Shown one piece after another: positions 1-5,700 of a DNA stretch of 9,271 nt. The stretch comes from an uncultured Eubacteriales bacterium (GTDB lineage: Bacteria; Bacillota; Clostridia; Oscillospirales; UBA644), in assembly GCA_934481505.1 (NCBI GenBank), contig CAKSPP010000040.1, positions 1 through 9,271 of the forward strand. Direction: 5' to 3'. The position numbers and the translations under genes were made by a program. Below the pieces are notes generated by a model. That model saw only the letters and a program-made list of their open reading frames with translations, was not told where the DNA came from and did not search any database. Position 1 is the first letter of the stretch. Each line of letters starts with the position of its first letter.

Positions 1-2
1 TT

Positions 3-518
3 TCGGATTTTATTGTCGGAAATGTCGGTCAGATCCGTCTTCTTGACGGCGTTTCTCTTTCGGCGGAAAAGGAAATTCATATCCACGGCGACTTCGGACT
101 CAATGTTTTCAATTCGGTGACAAACCGCCTGCTTTTTGACAGAGGGCTTTCGTCGACCGTCGCGTCGTTCGAACTTCCGTTCGCCGCGATAAGAGATTTT
201 TCGGGAGAAAACACCGGGATTATCGCCTATGGCAGACTGCCGTTTATGATAATGCGGAACTGCGTTAAAAAGCAATGCAAAAAGCCAGAAACTCTTATCG
301 ACCGCCGCGGCAAAAAAATGCTGCTCACCTGCGATTTTTCCTGTCGGAATTCCCTTTGGAACGCCGATATTTTGTGGACTGCGGATAAAGACACTTCCTT
401 TGCGGGATTTTTGCAGCTTCTCTTCACCGACGAAGACAAAAAGACCGCGGAAGAAGTAATAAACGCCTATATAAACAAAAAACCGCCCGTCGGCGAAATA
501 ACGCGTGGGCTTTACTGA
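3..518 (+). CDS. U32 family peptidase/hydroxylase, C-terminal part (5' end outside window)
   Basis: The frame is open from the window edge, so this is the last 171 residues of a longer protein; the GTG at 117 is internal, not a start. The translation carries the C-terminal U32 pattern: GDFGLNVFNS (about residues 29-38 of the visible part), then SFELPF, YGRLPFMIMRNC, a Cys-containing stretch, LIDRRGKKM, a second Cys pair region and the ending TRGLY. The cysteines (RNCVKKQC, and TCDFSCR further on) match those that hold an iron-sulfur cluster in the tRNA/rRNA hydroxylation branch of U32 proteins. Known members are either proteases (collagenase-like) or RNA-hydroxylation factors (TrhP/RlhA). The catalytic part is off the window, so I cannot choose between them. 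The gene is followed 14 bp later by a strong terminator hairpin. The family call is confident, the substrate unknown. Confidence 0.85.
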   Translation, partial: SDFIVGNVGQIRLLDGVSLSAEKEIHIHGDFGLNVFNSVTNRLLFDRGLSSTVASFELPFAAIRDFSGENTGIIAYGRLPFMIMRNCVKKQCKKPETLIDRRGKKMLLTCDFSCRNSLWNADILWTADKDTSFAGFLQLLFTDEDKKTAEEVINAYINKKPPVGEITRGLY

Positions 519-531
519 ATAAAAAGAAATT

Positions 532-574
532 TTCCGTAAATACTGCAAAAGAGGTGGTATTTACGGAATTTTTT
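532..574 (+). terminator. Intrinsic terminator or attenuator after the U32 gene
   Basis: A perfect 12-bp inverted repeat, TTCCGTAAATAC (532-543) and GTATTTACGGAA (557-568), has a 13-nt loop and is followed at once by six T (569-574). It lies 14 bp after the U32 stop codon. It overlaps the predicted start of the next gene: the GTG at 554 and an AGGTGG Shine-Dalgarno-like string fall in the loop and 3' arm. Any transcript entering from upstream must pass it before reaching the DUF421 gene. Confidence 0.8.
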
Positions 575-1270
575 ACTATATTGCTTACCACCGTCGTTTC
601 GGCGGCGGTGCTTTTTATATTGACGAAAATAATGGGGAACAAGCAGATTTCCCAACTTAATCTTTTCGATTACATCGTCGGAATAACGATAGGCTCGATT
701 GCGGCGGAAACCGCGATAAATCTCGACGAAGATTTTTTATACAGCCTTGAAGCGATGATAATTTACGGCGTGCTTGCTCTTCTTATAACGGTTCTTTCGG
801 CGAAAAAACCGACCGCAAGAAAAATTCTTGTCGGATACCCCGTAATCCTTTTCGACAACGGCGTCTTTTACCGCGAAAATATGAAACGGGCAAAGGTCGA
901 TATCTGCGATTTTCTCACTCTCGCCAGAAGTCAAGGCTATTTTGATTTGAAAGATATAAAGACCGCCGTTATCGAATATAACGGGACGGTAAGTTTCCTG
1001 CCGACCGCAAAATACGCTCCGCCGTCGGCGGAAGATCTGGGGCTCGAACCGCCGCAGCAGGAGCTTGTAGCAAACGTGATTTTTGACGGCGAAATAATGA
1101 AAGACGCCTTAAAAAGTATCGGCAGAGACGAAAAATGGCTCAAAAAGAACCTTTCCGAACAGGGCTATAAAGCTGCCGAAGAAATTTTCCTCGGCACCTG
1201 CGACAGAGACGGCAGCCTCGCTCTTTATCCGCTTTCAAAGGAAAAACGCACCGCCAGAATTTTGGAATAG
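554..1270 (+). CDS. YetF/DUF421 family membrane protein
   Basis: A 238-residue protein of the DUF421 (YetF-like) family. Three hydrophobic segments (about residues 5-22, 36-55 and 61-82) are followed by a soluble C-terminal domain. Family signatures are KIMGNKQISQLNLFDYIVGITIGS at the first and second helices, the AVIEYNGTVSFLPT strand region, and VIFDGEIMKDALKSIGRDEKWL in the C-terminal domain. Members are membrane proteins of poorly defined role; several Bacillus paralogues are linked to sporulation or germination. The start is uncertain. GTG 554 gives a full first helix, as in YetF, but sits in the loop of a terminator hairpin and has no well-spaced Shine-Dalgarno; the next candidate, TTG 581, would trim the helix to about 16 residues before the IMGNKQ motif. 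No separate promoter fits downstream of the hairpin, so expression probably depends on readthrough. A weak hairpin follows the stop. Confidence 0.85.
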   Translation: MVFTEFFTILLTTVVSAAVLFILTKIMGNKQISQLNLFDYIVGITIGSIAAETAINLDEDFLYSLEAMIIYGVLALLITVLSAKKPTARKILVGYPVILFDNGVFYRENMKRAKVDICDFLTLARSQGYFDLKDIKTAVIEYNGTVSFLPTAKYAPPSAEDLGLEPPQQELVANVIFDGEIMKDALKSIGRDEKWLKKNLSEQGYKAAEEIFLGTCDRDGSLALYPLSKEKRTARILE

Positions 1271-1294
1271 ACTGCGGCGTACTTTAACGCAGTC
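1270..1294 (+). terminator. Weak terminator-like hairpin after the DUF421 gene
   Basis: GACTGCG (1270-1276) and CGCAGTC (1288-1294) form a perfect 7-bp stem with an 11-nt loop, starting at the last base of the stop codon. The downstream sequence is only moderately T-rich (CTTCAACTTATAT), so termination is probably inefficient. It could also simply protect the 3' end of the message. Confidence 0.45.
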
Positions 1295-1335
1295 TTCAAC
1301 TTATATGGGAACGATAATGATATAAAATGAATATT

Positions 1336-1384
1336 TCCCCCAAATCCTTCATAGGCTTTAATAAAAAGCCGTGGGGGATTTTTT
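1336..1384 (+). promoter_or_regulatory. Hairpin plus T run covering the spoIIID ribosome binding site
   Basis: CCCCC (1337-1341) can pair with GGGGG (1373-1377), enclosing a second perfect stem GGCTTT (1354-1359) / AAAGCC (1365-1370) with an AATAA loop. Six T (1379-1384) follow directly and abut the spoIIID ATG at 1385. The GGGGG is also the only Shine-Dalgarno-like string for that ATG. The structure could terminate upstream transcription, hide the ribosome binding site, or both. The 12-nt asymmetric internal loop lowers my confidence in the full fold. Confidence 0.45.
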
Positions 1385-1684
1385 ATGAAGAAGAGACGGG
1401 CAGAGCCTTTATACGAAGAACGGGAAATGAAAGAGCGGATTTTGACGCTTGCCGATTTCGTTATAAAAAGCGGTTCGACGGTAAGGCACGCCGCGGAAAT
1501 GTTCGGCGTTTCGAAAAGCACCGTACATAAAGACCTGTCGCAGCGGCTCGAAACGGTCGATCCCGTTTTATATGAAAAGGTTCGCAGGGTTCTTGACAAG
1601 AACAAGGCGGAGCGGCATATAAGGGGCGGGCTTGCGACCCGTCGGAAGTATCTCGGCGGCGAAAAGAAAAACCGCCGTGATTGA
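1385..1684 (+). CDS. spoIIID: Sporulation transcription factor SpoIIID
   Basis: A 99-residue protein that matches SpoIIID, the small DNA-binding regulator acting in the mother cell after engulfment, where in Bacillus it adjusts the sigma-E regulon and prepares for sigma-K. The helix-turn-helix is at about residues 32-55, with the near-invariant core GVSKSTVHKDL. The basic C-terminal helix follows at about residues 75-90 (ERHIRGGLATRRKYL); both parts contact DNA in the Bacillus protein. ATG 1385 was preferred to the internal ATG 1427 because the Bacillus protein also has residues ahead of the MKER-like segment and because GGGGGA lies about 7 nt upstream. A possible but unconvincing sigma-E-like promoter (TTATATG, then TATAAAAT at 1321-1328) precedes it. 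The gene stands alone between the DUF421 gene and the pyrimidine operon. It is the best evidence that the host makes endospores. Confidence 0.95.
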   Translation: MKKRRAEPLYEEREMKERILTLADFVIKSGSTVRHAAEMFGVSKSTVHKDLSQRLETVDPVLYEKVRRVLDKNKAERHIRGGLATRRKYLGGEKKNRRD

Positions 1685-1761
1685 ATTTTGTTTGATATCC
1701 GAAACAGTCTGCCGAAATTCGTCAAAATGTGACAAAAAAACAAAATATCCTGTTGCGGGGG

Positions 1762-1790
1762 TTTACAAATTCCGCTTTCTCTGATATACT
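1762..1790 (+). promoter_or_regulatory. Sigma-A promoter of the pyrR operon
   Basis: The -35 box is TTTACA (1762-1767), the spacer 17 bp, and the -10 box TATACT (1785-1790) with an extended TG element (TGA at 1782-1784). Transcription should start near 1797, giving a leader of about 137 nt before pyrR that contains the full attenuator. Confidence 0.8.
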
Positions 1791-1810
1791 GTCCGAAGAA
1801 ACAGATCTTT

Positions 1811-1893
1811 AATTCGGCACAGCGATGTCGGCAAGGTTGGAATTTCGGAGAAGTGCGGCTGCACTCTGAATACGATATTTTTATGATCTTGCC
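1811..1893 (+). promoter_or_regulatory. PyrR-binding hairpin and antiterminator of the pyrR leader
   Basis: An upper stem GGCA (1816-1819) / TGTC (1826-1829) closes a hexaloop CAGCGA, which fits the CNGNGA loop of known PyrR-binding RNAs. It is followed by GGCAAGG, the counterpart of the conserved ACAAGG stretch. A lower stem AATTC (1811-1815) / GAATT (1840-1844) completes the anti-antiterminator. GGCAAG (1830-1835), inside that element, is perfectly complementary to CTTGCC (1888-1893) in the 5' arm of the terminator, giving the competing antiterminator. A small hairpin AGTGC/GCACT (1852-1865) lies between them. Expected logic, from the Bacillus model: UMP-bound PyrR stabilises the first hairpin, frees the terminator and switches the operon off. 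The fold was done by eye. Confidence 0.75.
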
Positions 1894-1913
1894 TGACGGC
1901 AGGATCTTTTTTT
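1885..1913 (+). terminator. Attenuator terminator in the pyrR leader
   Basis: GATCTTGCC (1885-1893) pairs with GGCAGGATC (1898-1906), nine pairs with one G-U, around a TGAC tetraloop. Seven T follow (1907-1913). It lies 21 bp before the pyrR ATG and within the 5' extension of the open frame, which argues that pyrR starts at 1934 and not further upstream. Confidence 0.88.
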
Positions 1914-1933
1914 ATGCAAAAAAGGAGGAAAAC

Positions 1934-2470
1934 ATGGCTGAAGAAGTTCTTTTGATGGACGGTCAGGCGGTAAGCCGCACTATAAGGCGTCTTTCTCACG
2001 AAATATCCGAAAAGAACGGCGATCTTTCTTCGGTCGTGCTTGTCGGAATTTTAAGAAGAGGGGCGACGATGGCGAAAATGCTGTCGGAGGAAATAGAAAA
2101 AATCGAGGGTGTAAAAGTTCCGGTCGAATTCCTCGACATAACTTTCTACCGCGACGACCTCAAAAAGAAAAGCGATGTGCCGCAGGTCGAAAAGAGACCG
2201 TTTGAAAACGATATCAACGGAAAATGCGTCATAATAACCGACGACGTAATCTTCACCGGAAGAACCGTAAGAGCCGCAATCGACGCGGTTATGGATATCG
2301 GCAGACCGAGCAGAATTCAGCTTGCGGTTCTTGTCGACAGGGGACACAGAGAGCTTCCGATAAGACCCGATTATGTCGGAAAGAACGTTCCGACCTCTCT
2401 CGAAGAAAAGATAACGGTCTGCTTTGAAGAATATGACGGCGAACAAAAAGTCGTCCTTTCAAAAAGGTAA
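1934..2470 (+). CDS. pyrR: Pyrimidine operon regulator PyrR / uracil phosphoribosyltransferase
   Basis: A 178-residue protein, close to the 181 residues of Bacillus PyrR. PyrR binds UMP or UTP and the leader RNA of pyrimidine operons to promote termination, and usually also makes UMP from uracil and PRPP. The PRPP-binding loop is clear at residues 99-111 (VIITDDVIFTGRT). Other family blocks are GILRRGATMAK (38-48), VEFLDITFYRDD (64-75) and VDRGHRELPIRPDYVGKNVP (134-153). The start at ATG 1934 has an AGGAGG about 6 nt upstream. An in-frame ATG at 1853 lies inside the attenuator, has no ribosome binding site and is rejected. The gene is preceded by its own attenuator and followed 43 bp later by the uracil permease, the usual autoregulated salvage pair. 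Confidence 0.95.
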   Translation: MAEEVLLMDGQAVSRTIRRLSHEISEKNGDLSSVVLVGILRRGATMAKMLSEEIEKIEGVKVPVEFLDITFYRDDLKKKSDVPQVEKRPFENDINGKCVIITDDVIFTGRTVRAAIDAVMDIGRPSRIQLAVLVDRGHRELPIRPDYVGKNVPTSLEEKITVCFEEYDGEQKVVLSKR

Positions 2471-2513
2471 TAAGGTTTTCAAAATTTTTATATAAAAATA
2501 CGGAGGGAAAAAA

Positions 2514-3860
2514 ATGAAACTGATTTACAACGTAAAAGACAAGCCGAAATTCGGAAGACTTGTCGTATTCGCAATCCAGCAGATGCTTGCAATTCTCGCG
2601 GCAACAATCGCGGTTCCCGCAATAGTCGGAAACGGAATGACCGCGGCGGCGGCAATGTTCGGCGCAGGCGTCGGAACAATCGTATATCTTCTTTTCACCA
2701 AATTCAGAAGCCCTGTGTTCCTCGGCTCTTCCTTTGCATTTATCGGCTCCATGTCGGCGGCGTTCGGCGGTGCTCTTTCGATGCAGGCAGGCTATGCGGG
2801 ACTCATAATCGGTGCGGTTTTCGCAGGACTTGTTTATGTGGTAATCGCTCTTATCGTTAAAGTAGCGGGCGTTAAATGGGTAGACAAGCTCATGCCCCCC
2901 GTTGTTATAGGACCTACCGTTGCAATCATCGGTCTTTCTCTTGCGGGAAATGCAATCGGCGACGCAATGAATAACGGAAGCGAAGTAACTTCCCCCTATG
3001 TTTCTCTTATCTGTGCACTTGTAACTTTCTTCGTAGTCGTCCTTTGCTCGACATACGGCAAGAAAATGGTTAAACTCATACCCTTTATCCTCGGTATCCT
3101 CGCAGGATACGCAACCGCTCTTATCTTCACCCTTATCGGAAACGCTGCGGGTATCGACGCTCTTAAAGTTATCGATTTTGCACCGTTTGCCGCAATGGTC
3201 GACGGCGGCGTAGGTCTCCACACCTTCTTCGCTCTCCCCGAATTCACCTTTGTCACCGCCCTTGAAGGACTCAAGGACATTGACGGAACCTTTATTGCGA
3301 CGGTCGCTGTTGCTTATGTTCCCGTTGCGTTCGTTGTCTTTGCGGAACACATTGCAGACCACAAGAACCTTTCTTCGGTTATCGAACATGAACTTCTCGA
3401 AGATCCGGGGCTTCACAGAACCCTCCTCGGCGACGGTGTAGGCTCAATTGCGGGTGCTCTCTTCGGCGGCTGCCCGAACACTACATACGGCGAATCGGTC
3501 GCTTGCGTCGCAATCACCGGAAACGCTTCCGTCTCGACGATTTTCGCTGCGGCAATCGGAACAATGATAGCTTCCTTCTTCTCTCCGCTTGTTGCCTTTA
3601 TCGACTCCATTCCCTCCTGCGTAATGGGAGGCGTCTGCATAACCCTCTACGGATTTATTGCAGTCAGCGGTCTTAAAATGATTCAGAAAGTCGACCTCGA
3701 AGAAAACCACAACCTCTTCGTTGTCTCCGCAATCCTCATTGCAGGTATCGGCGGACTCACCGTAACATTCGGAAAAGTAACTCTTACTTCCGTCGCGTGT
3801 GCCCTTATCCTCGGCATTGTAACAAACCTCGTTCTCGGCGGCAAGAAAAAGAGCAAATAA
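2514..3860 (+). CDS. uraA: Uracil permease, NCS2 family (UraA/PyrP)
   Basis: A 448-residue, strongly hydrophobic protein of the nucleobase-cation symporter-2 family, with the long series of membrane segments expected for the UraA fold (14 in E. coli). The N-terminus (VFAIQQMLAILAATIAVPAIVG) is the typical NCS2 start. Two conserved glutamates that line the uracil site in E. coli UraA have counterparts here: E278 in AEHIADH and E327 in GGCPNTTYGES. An AGG-rich Shine-Dalgarno (GGAGGG) precedes ATG 2514. The gene lies 43 bp after pyrR with no terminator between, so it should be co-transcribed and controlled by the same attenuator, matching uracil import to UMP level. In Bacillus the equivalent is called pyrP. 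A uracil rather than xanthine specificity is inferred from the PyrR context and the sequence type. Confidence 0.93.
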   Translation: MKLIYNVKDKPKFGRLVVFAIQQMLAILAATIAVPAIVGNGMTAAAAMFGAGVGTIVYLLFTKFRSPVFLGSSFAFIGSMSAAFGGALSMQAGYAGLIIGAVFAGLVYVVIALIVKVAGVKWVDKLMPPVVIGPTVAIIGLSLAGNAIGDAMNNGSEVTSPYVSLICALVTFFVVVLCSTYGKKMVKLIPFILGILAGYATALIFTLIGNAAGIDALKVIDFAPFAAMVDGGVGLHTFFALPEFTFVTALEGLKDIDGTFIATVAVAYVPVAFVVFAEHIADHKNLSSVIEHELLEDPGLHRTLLGDGVGSIAGALFGGCPNTTYGESVACVAITGNASVSTIFAAAIGTMIASFFSPLVAFIDSIPSCVMGGVCITLYGFIAVSGLKMIQKVDLEENHNLFVVSAILIAGIGGLTVTFGKVTLTSVACALILGIVTNLVLGGKKKSK

Positions 3861-3897
3861 TTAAAAAATACGGAAAGAAAAAGATAAACGCAAAACA

Positions 3898-3942
3898 GGG
3901 GCTGTAAAAAACATCGTTTTTTACAGCCCCTTACCTGTTTTT
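3898..3942. terminator. Bidirectional terminator between uraA and ribU
   Basis: A 15-bp perfect stem, GGGGCTGTAAAAAAC (3898-3912) and GTTTTTTACAGCCCC (3916-3930), has a three-base ATC loop. On the + strand it is followed by TTACCTGTTTTT; on the - strand the opposite side reads CCTGTTTTG. The outer bases AAAACAGG and CCTGTTTT can extend the pairing. It serves the two convergent genes that end at 3860 and 3953. Confidence 0.88.
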
Positions 3943-3952
3943 GAGGAAATAT

Positions 3953-4537
3953 TTATTTTGTTCCTTTGAGAAGCGGCGAAAGCTTCTTATAGATAAGCAT
4001 ACAAAGGAAAACGTTTATAAGTCCCTTTATAAGGGTAAAGGGCAGGTTGAAAATAAGAAGAGCCTGCCAGAGATTCGAAACCGACGGCAAAATTGCCTTA
4101 TACATTCCCATTATCGCGTCCATCGGAATAGTCAGGGCGTATATCGGATAAATTATATAATAGTTTGAAAGCACGCTTGCTCCCGCCATGACGACACTTC
4201 CCGAAAGGGAACCTATGAGAGCGGCTTTTTTTGTTTTTCTCTTTTTGTAGATTACCGACGCAGGCACTACGAAAAGACAGCCGAGAATGAAGTTTGAAAG
4301 TTCGCCTACGCCCATTGTCGTCGTAAACATTACGTTTATCAGGTTTTTGACAAGGCAGACGACCGCTCCCGAAACGGGACCCAAAGCAAAGCCTGTAAGC
4401 AGAGCAGGCAGCTCGGAAAAGTCGAATTTCAGAAACGAGGGAACGAACGGCACCGAGAAACTTAAAAACATAAGCACCGTTGACACTGCCGCCATTATTG
4501 CGGTGACAGCGATTTTTCTTGCACGGGAATTTTTCAT
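3953..4537 (-). CDS. ribU: Riboflavin ECF transporter substrate-binding protein RibU
   Basis: A 194-residue membrane protein, the normal size of an ECF S-component with six helices. The hallmark is the block FVPSFLKFDFSELPALLTGF then ALGPVSGAVVCLVKNLINV (residues 31-69), which in RibU joins helices 1-3 around the riboflavin site. NFILGCLFVVPASVIYKKRKTKK (82-104) is also RibU-like. The N-terminal helix has the spaced small residues (ARKIAVTAIMAA) used to dock on the EcfT subunit. The energising EcfA/EcfT proteins are not in the window and are usually encoded elsewhere and shared. Start ATG at 4537 has AAAGGAGG 7 nt upstream. An FMN riboswitch in the leader independently confirms a flavin role. 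The gene converges on uraA and diverges from the MerR operon. Confidence 0.93.
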   Translation of the reverse strand: MKNSRARKIAVTAIMAAVSTVLMFLSFSVPFVPSFLKFDFSELPALLTGFALGPVSGAVVCLVKNLINVMFTTTMGVGELSNFILGCLFVVPASVIYKKRKTKKAALIGSLSGSVVMAGASVLSNYYIIYPIYALTIPMDAIMGMYKAILPSVSNLWQALLIFNLPFTLIKGLINVFLCMLIYKKLSPLLKGTK

Positions 4538-4555
4538 TAAAGCCTCCTTTGGGGC

Positions 4556-4582
4556 AAAAAAAATGCCCCGAAAGCATCGGGG
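4556..4582 (-). terminator. Terminator of the FMN riboswitch expression platform
   Basis: Read on the - strand, CCCCGA (4582-4577) pairs with TCGGGG (4571-4566) around a 5-nt loop, then CA and eight T (4563-4556). The 3' arm GGGGCA can alternatively pair with TGCCCC just ahead of the ribosome binding site (4556-4551). The 5' arm is complementary to the first strand of the riboswitch P1 helix, so ligand-bound aptamer and terminator form together. Confidence 0.88.
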
Positions 4583-4598
4583 AAAAACGATAGAACGC

Positions 4599-4750
4599 CG
4601 CTTCTTTCATCCGGACTTTTGACAAAGCAGATTTTGCCTTGCTTAACCGTCGGTGAGGGAATTCCACCCTCTCGGCTCCCGTAGGAGTTCGCGGACTGTG
4701 TGACCTTTCGGTCAAACCGCCGGTCGGGACTTACACCCTACCCCGAAGCG
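4599..4750 (-). ncRNA. FMN riboswitch (RFN element)
   Basis: On the - strand the sequence follows the RFN consensus in order: CGCTTCGGGGTAGGG, then GTAAGTCCCGACCGGCGGTT, a variable arm with GACCGAAAGGTC, AGTCCGCGAACTCC, a GAATTCC arm flanked by GAGGG and CCCTC, CACCGACGGTTAAG, and finally GTCCGGATGAAAGAAG. P1 is CGCTTC (4750-4745) with GAAGCG (4604-4599). FMN binding normally lowers expression of flavin synthesis and uptake genes, here ribU. The about 152-nt length and all junction motifs are intact. Confidence 0.96.
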
Positions 4751-4771
4751 TATTGTATTTTTTGTAATGTA

Positions 4772-4800
4772 AGTGTATCACCGATTTTTTTGTTTGTCAA
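4772..4800 (-). promoter_or_regulatory. Sigma-A promoter of ribU
   Basis: Read on the - strand, TTGACA (4800-4795) is separated by 17 bp from TACACT (4777-4772), with a TG extension just before the -10 box. Transcription should start about 15 nt before the riboswitch. The promoter lies back to back with the MerR-type promoter; the two -35 boxes are 40 bp apart. Confidence 0.82.
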
Positions 4801-4840
4801 GCGAAAGTCTGAAATTTACAAAAAGTTCACAGACAACCCC

Positions 4841-4871
4841 TTGACTTGGAGCTAACTCCATGTTGTAATAT
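4841..4871 (+). promoter_or_regulatory. MerR-type promoter and operator
   Basis: TTGACT (4841-4846) and TAATAT (4866-4871) are separated by 19 bp, the over-long spacer that MerR activators correct by twisting DNA. A dyad TGGAG-CTAA-CTCCA (4847-4860) fills the spacer and is the probable binding site. The regulator gene directly downstream is the obvious candidate, implying autoregulation of the whole operon. Confidence 0.85.
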
Positions 4872-4897
4872 GAAGATATGAAAGGAAGGCGAAAGAT

Positions 4898-5299
4898 ATG
4901 ACAATCGCGGAAGTTTCCGAAAAATACGGCATATCGCCGGACACTTTGAGATATTATGAAAAAGAAGGGCTTTTGCCGCCCGTAAAGCGGACAGCCGGAG
5001 GAATAAGGGATTACGGCGAAAGCGACTGCGGCTGGGTCGAATTTATAAAATGTATGCGTTCGGCAGGACTTCCCGTCGAAGTTCTGGCGGAATATGTGAA
5101 CCTGTTTATGCAGGGCGACCATACCGCCGAGCAGAGAAAAGGAATTCTTATCGAACAGCGTGAGAAGATAAGAGAGAAGATAGAGGAACTCAAAGCCGTC
5201 GAAAAGCGGCTCGACTATAAAATTTCGAATTACGATAAGATAATTTCCCGTTACGAAGCGGCTCTCCGCGAGTCGGTCGAACAGGTCGAAGTCAAATAG
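4898..5299 (+). CDS. adhR: AdhR-like MerR family electrophile-responsive regulator
   Basis: A 133-residue MerR family activator. The winged helix-turn-helix occupies about residues 1-70 (MTIAEVSEKYGISPDTLRYYEKEGLLPPVKR, then GIRDYGESD); a coiled-coil dimer helix follows at about 78-125. The segment WVEFIKCMRSAGLPVEVLAEYV places a cysteine at position 52, the position of the thiol sensor in Bacillus subtilis AdhR, which responds to formaldehyde and methylglyoxal. C44 is a second, less conserved cysteine. ATG 4898 has GGAAGG upstream. A promoter with a 19-bp spacer and dyad lies 27 bp before the start. The stop codon overlaps the AGGAGG of the alcohol dehydrogenase gene, so the two are translationally close. 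The aldehyde-response role is inferred from family and neighbours; other MerR thiol sensors of the NmlR type are the alternative. Confidence 0.85.
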   Translation: MTIAEVSEKYGISPDTLRYYEKEGLLPPVKRTAGGIRDYGESDCGWVEFIKCMRSAGLPVEVLAEYVNLFMQGDHTAEQRKGILIEQREKIREKIEELKAVEKRLDYKISNYDKIISRYEAALRESVEQVEVK

Positions 5300-5423
5300 G
5301 AGGAATTAAAAATGAACGGACGGTTTTCATATTGCAACCCCACAAAACTTTATTTCGGCGAGGGTTCGCTTTCGAACCTTAAAACCGAGATTGAAAAATA
5401 CGGTAAAACCGTTATGCTCGTTG

Positions 5424-5450
5424 GGGCAGAGGAGCGTTGAACTTTTATCG
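5424..5450 (+). repeat. Left terminal inverted repeat of the MITE
   Basis: GGGCAGAGGA, GCGTTGA and ACTTTTATCG in succession. It matches the reverse complement of 5674-5700 at 23 of 27 positions and 9213-9239 (direct) at 20 of 27. Confidence 0.88.
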
Positions 5451-5673
5451 CCCGACACATGGCTCTTTTCGGTGTTTTTCTCTCTTTTCGCCTTGCAGGG
5501 CGACAGCCCAACTACGGCTCAAAAAGAAAAAAACTCTCGAAAATTTCTCAGTGTCGGGTGTTAGCAGTTTTTACAGTGCAGATTTTTGGCATAGCGACAA
5601 AGGAGCCGCAGTGAATACTGCCGTATTTACAAGGTTCCTGCGGAAGTTAGGACGAAAATTTGCCCGTAAAAAC

Positions 5674-5700
5674 CGACAAAAGTCCGACGTTCCTCTGCCC
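5674..5700 (-). repeat. Right terminal inverted repeat of the MITE
   Basis: Read on the - strand from 5700: GGGCAGAGGA, ACGTCGG, ACTTTTGTCG. The dehydrogenase coding sequence resumes with GGTGGCGGC two bases beyond the repeat. Confidence 0.88.

Larger units (their letters stand above)
5424..5700. mobile_element. MITE-like non-autonomous element inside the alcohol dehydrogenase gene
   Basis: The 277-bp segment interrupts a conserved protein between the residues MLV and GGGS. Its ends are 27-bp inverted repeats (5424-5450 and 5674-5700) that match at 23 positions; the outer ten, GGGCAGAGGA, are perfect, and all four differences are transitions. It encodes no transposase. Inside, CCCGACAC (5451-5458) and GTGTCGGG (5551-5558) bracket the left half. 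CCGCAG (5606-5611) and CTGCGG (5638-5643) bracket a perfect AATAC-TGCC-GTATT hairpin in the right half. No clear target duplication is visible, so the exact borders may be off by one to three bases. A related sequence begins at 9213. I do not recognise the family, and no transposase that could move it lies in the window. Confidence 0.85.

Noticed and set aside
1295..1328. Sigma-E promoter for spoIIID
   Set aside because: TTATATG and TATAAAAT are spaced about right, but the match to the sigma-E consensus is too weak to list as a feature.
1327..1530. Open frame overlapping spoIIID in another frame
   Set aside because: It is a shadow of spoIIID and of the hairpin before it, without a ribosome binding site or family motif.
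1853..1933. In-frame N-terminal extension of pyrR
   Set aside because: It is encoded by the attenuator and terminator, has no ribosome binding site, and pyrR starting at 1934 has a good AGGAGG and the normal family length.
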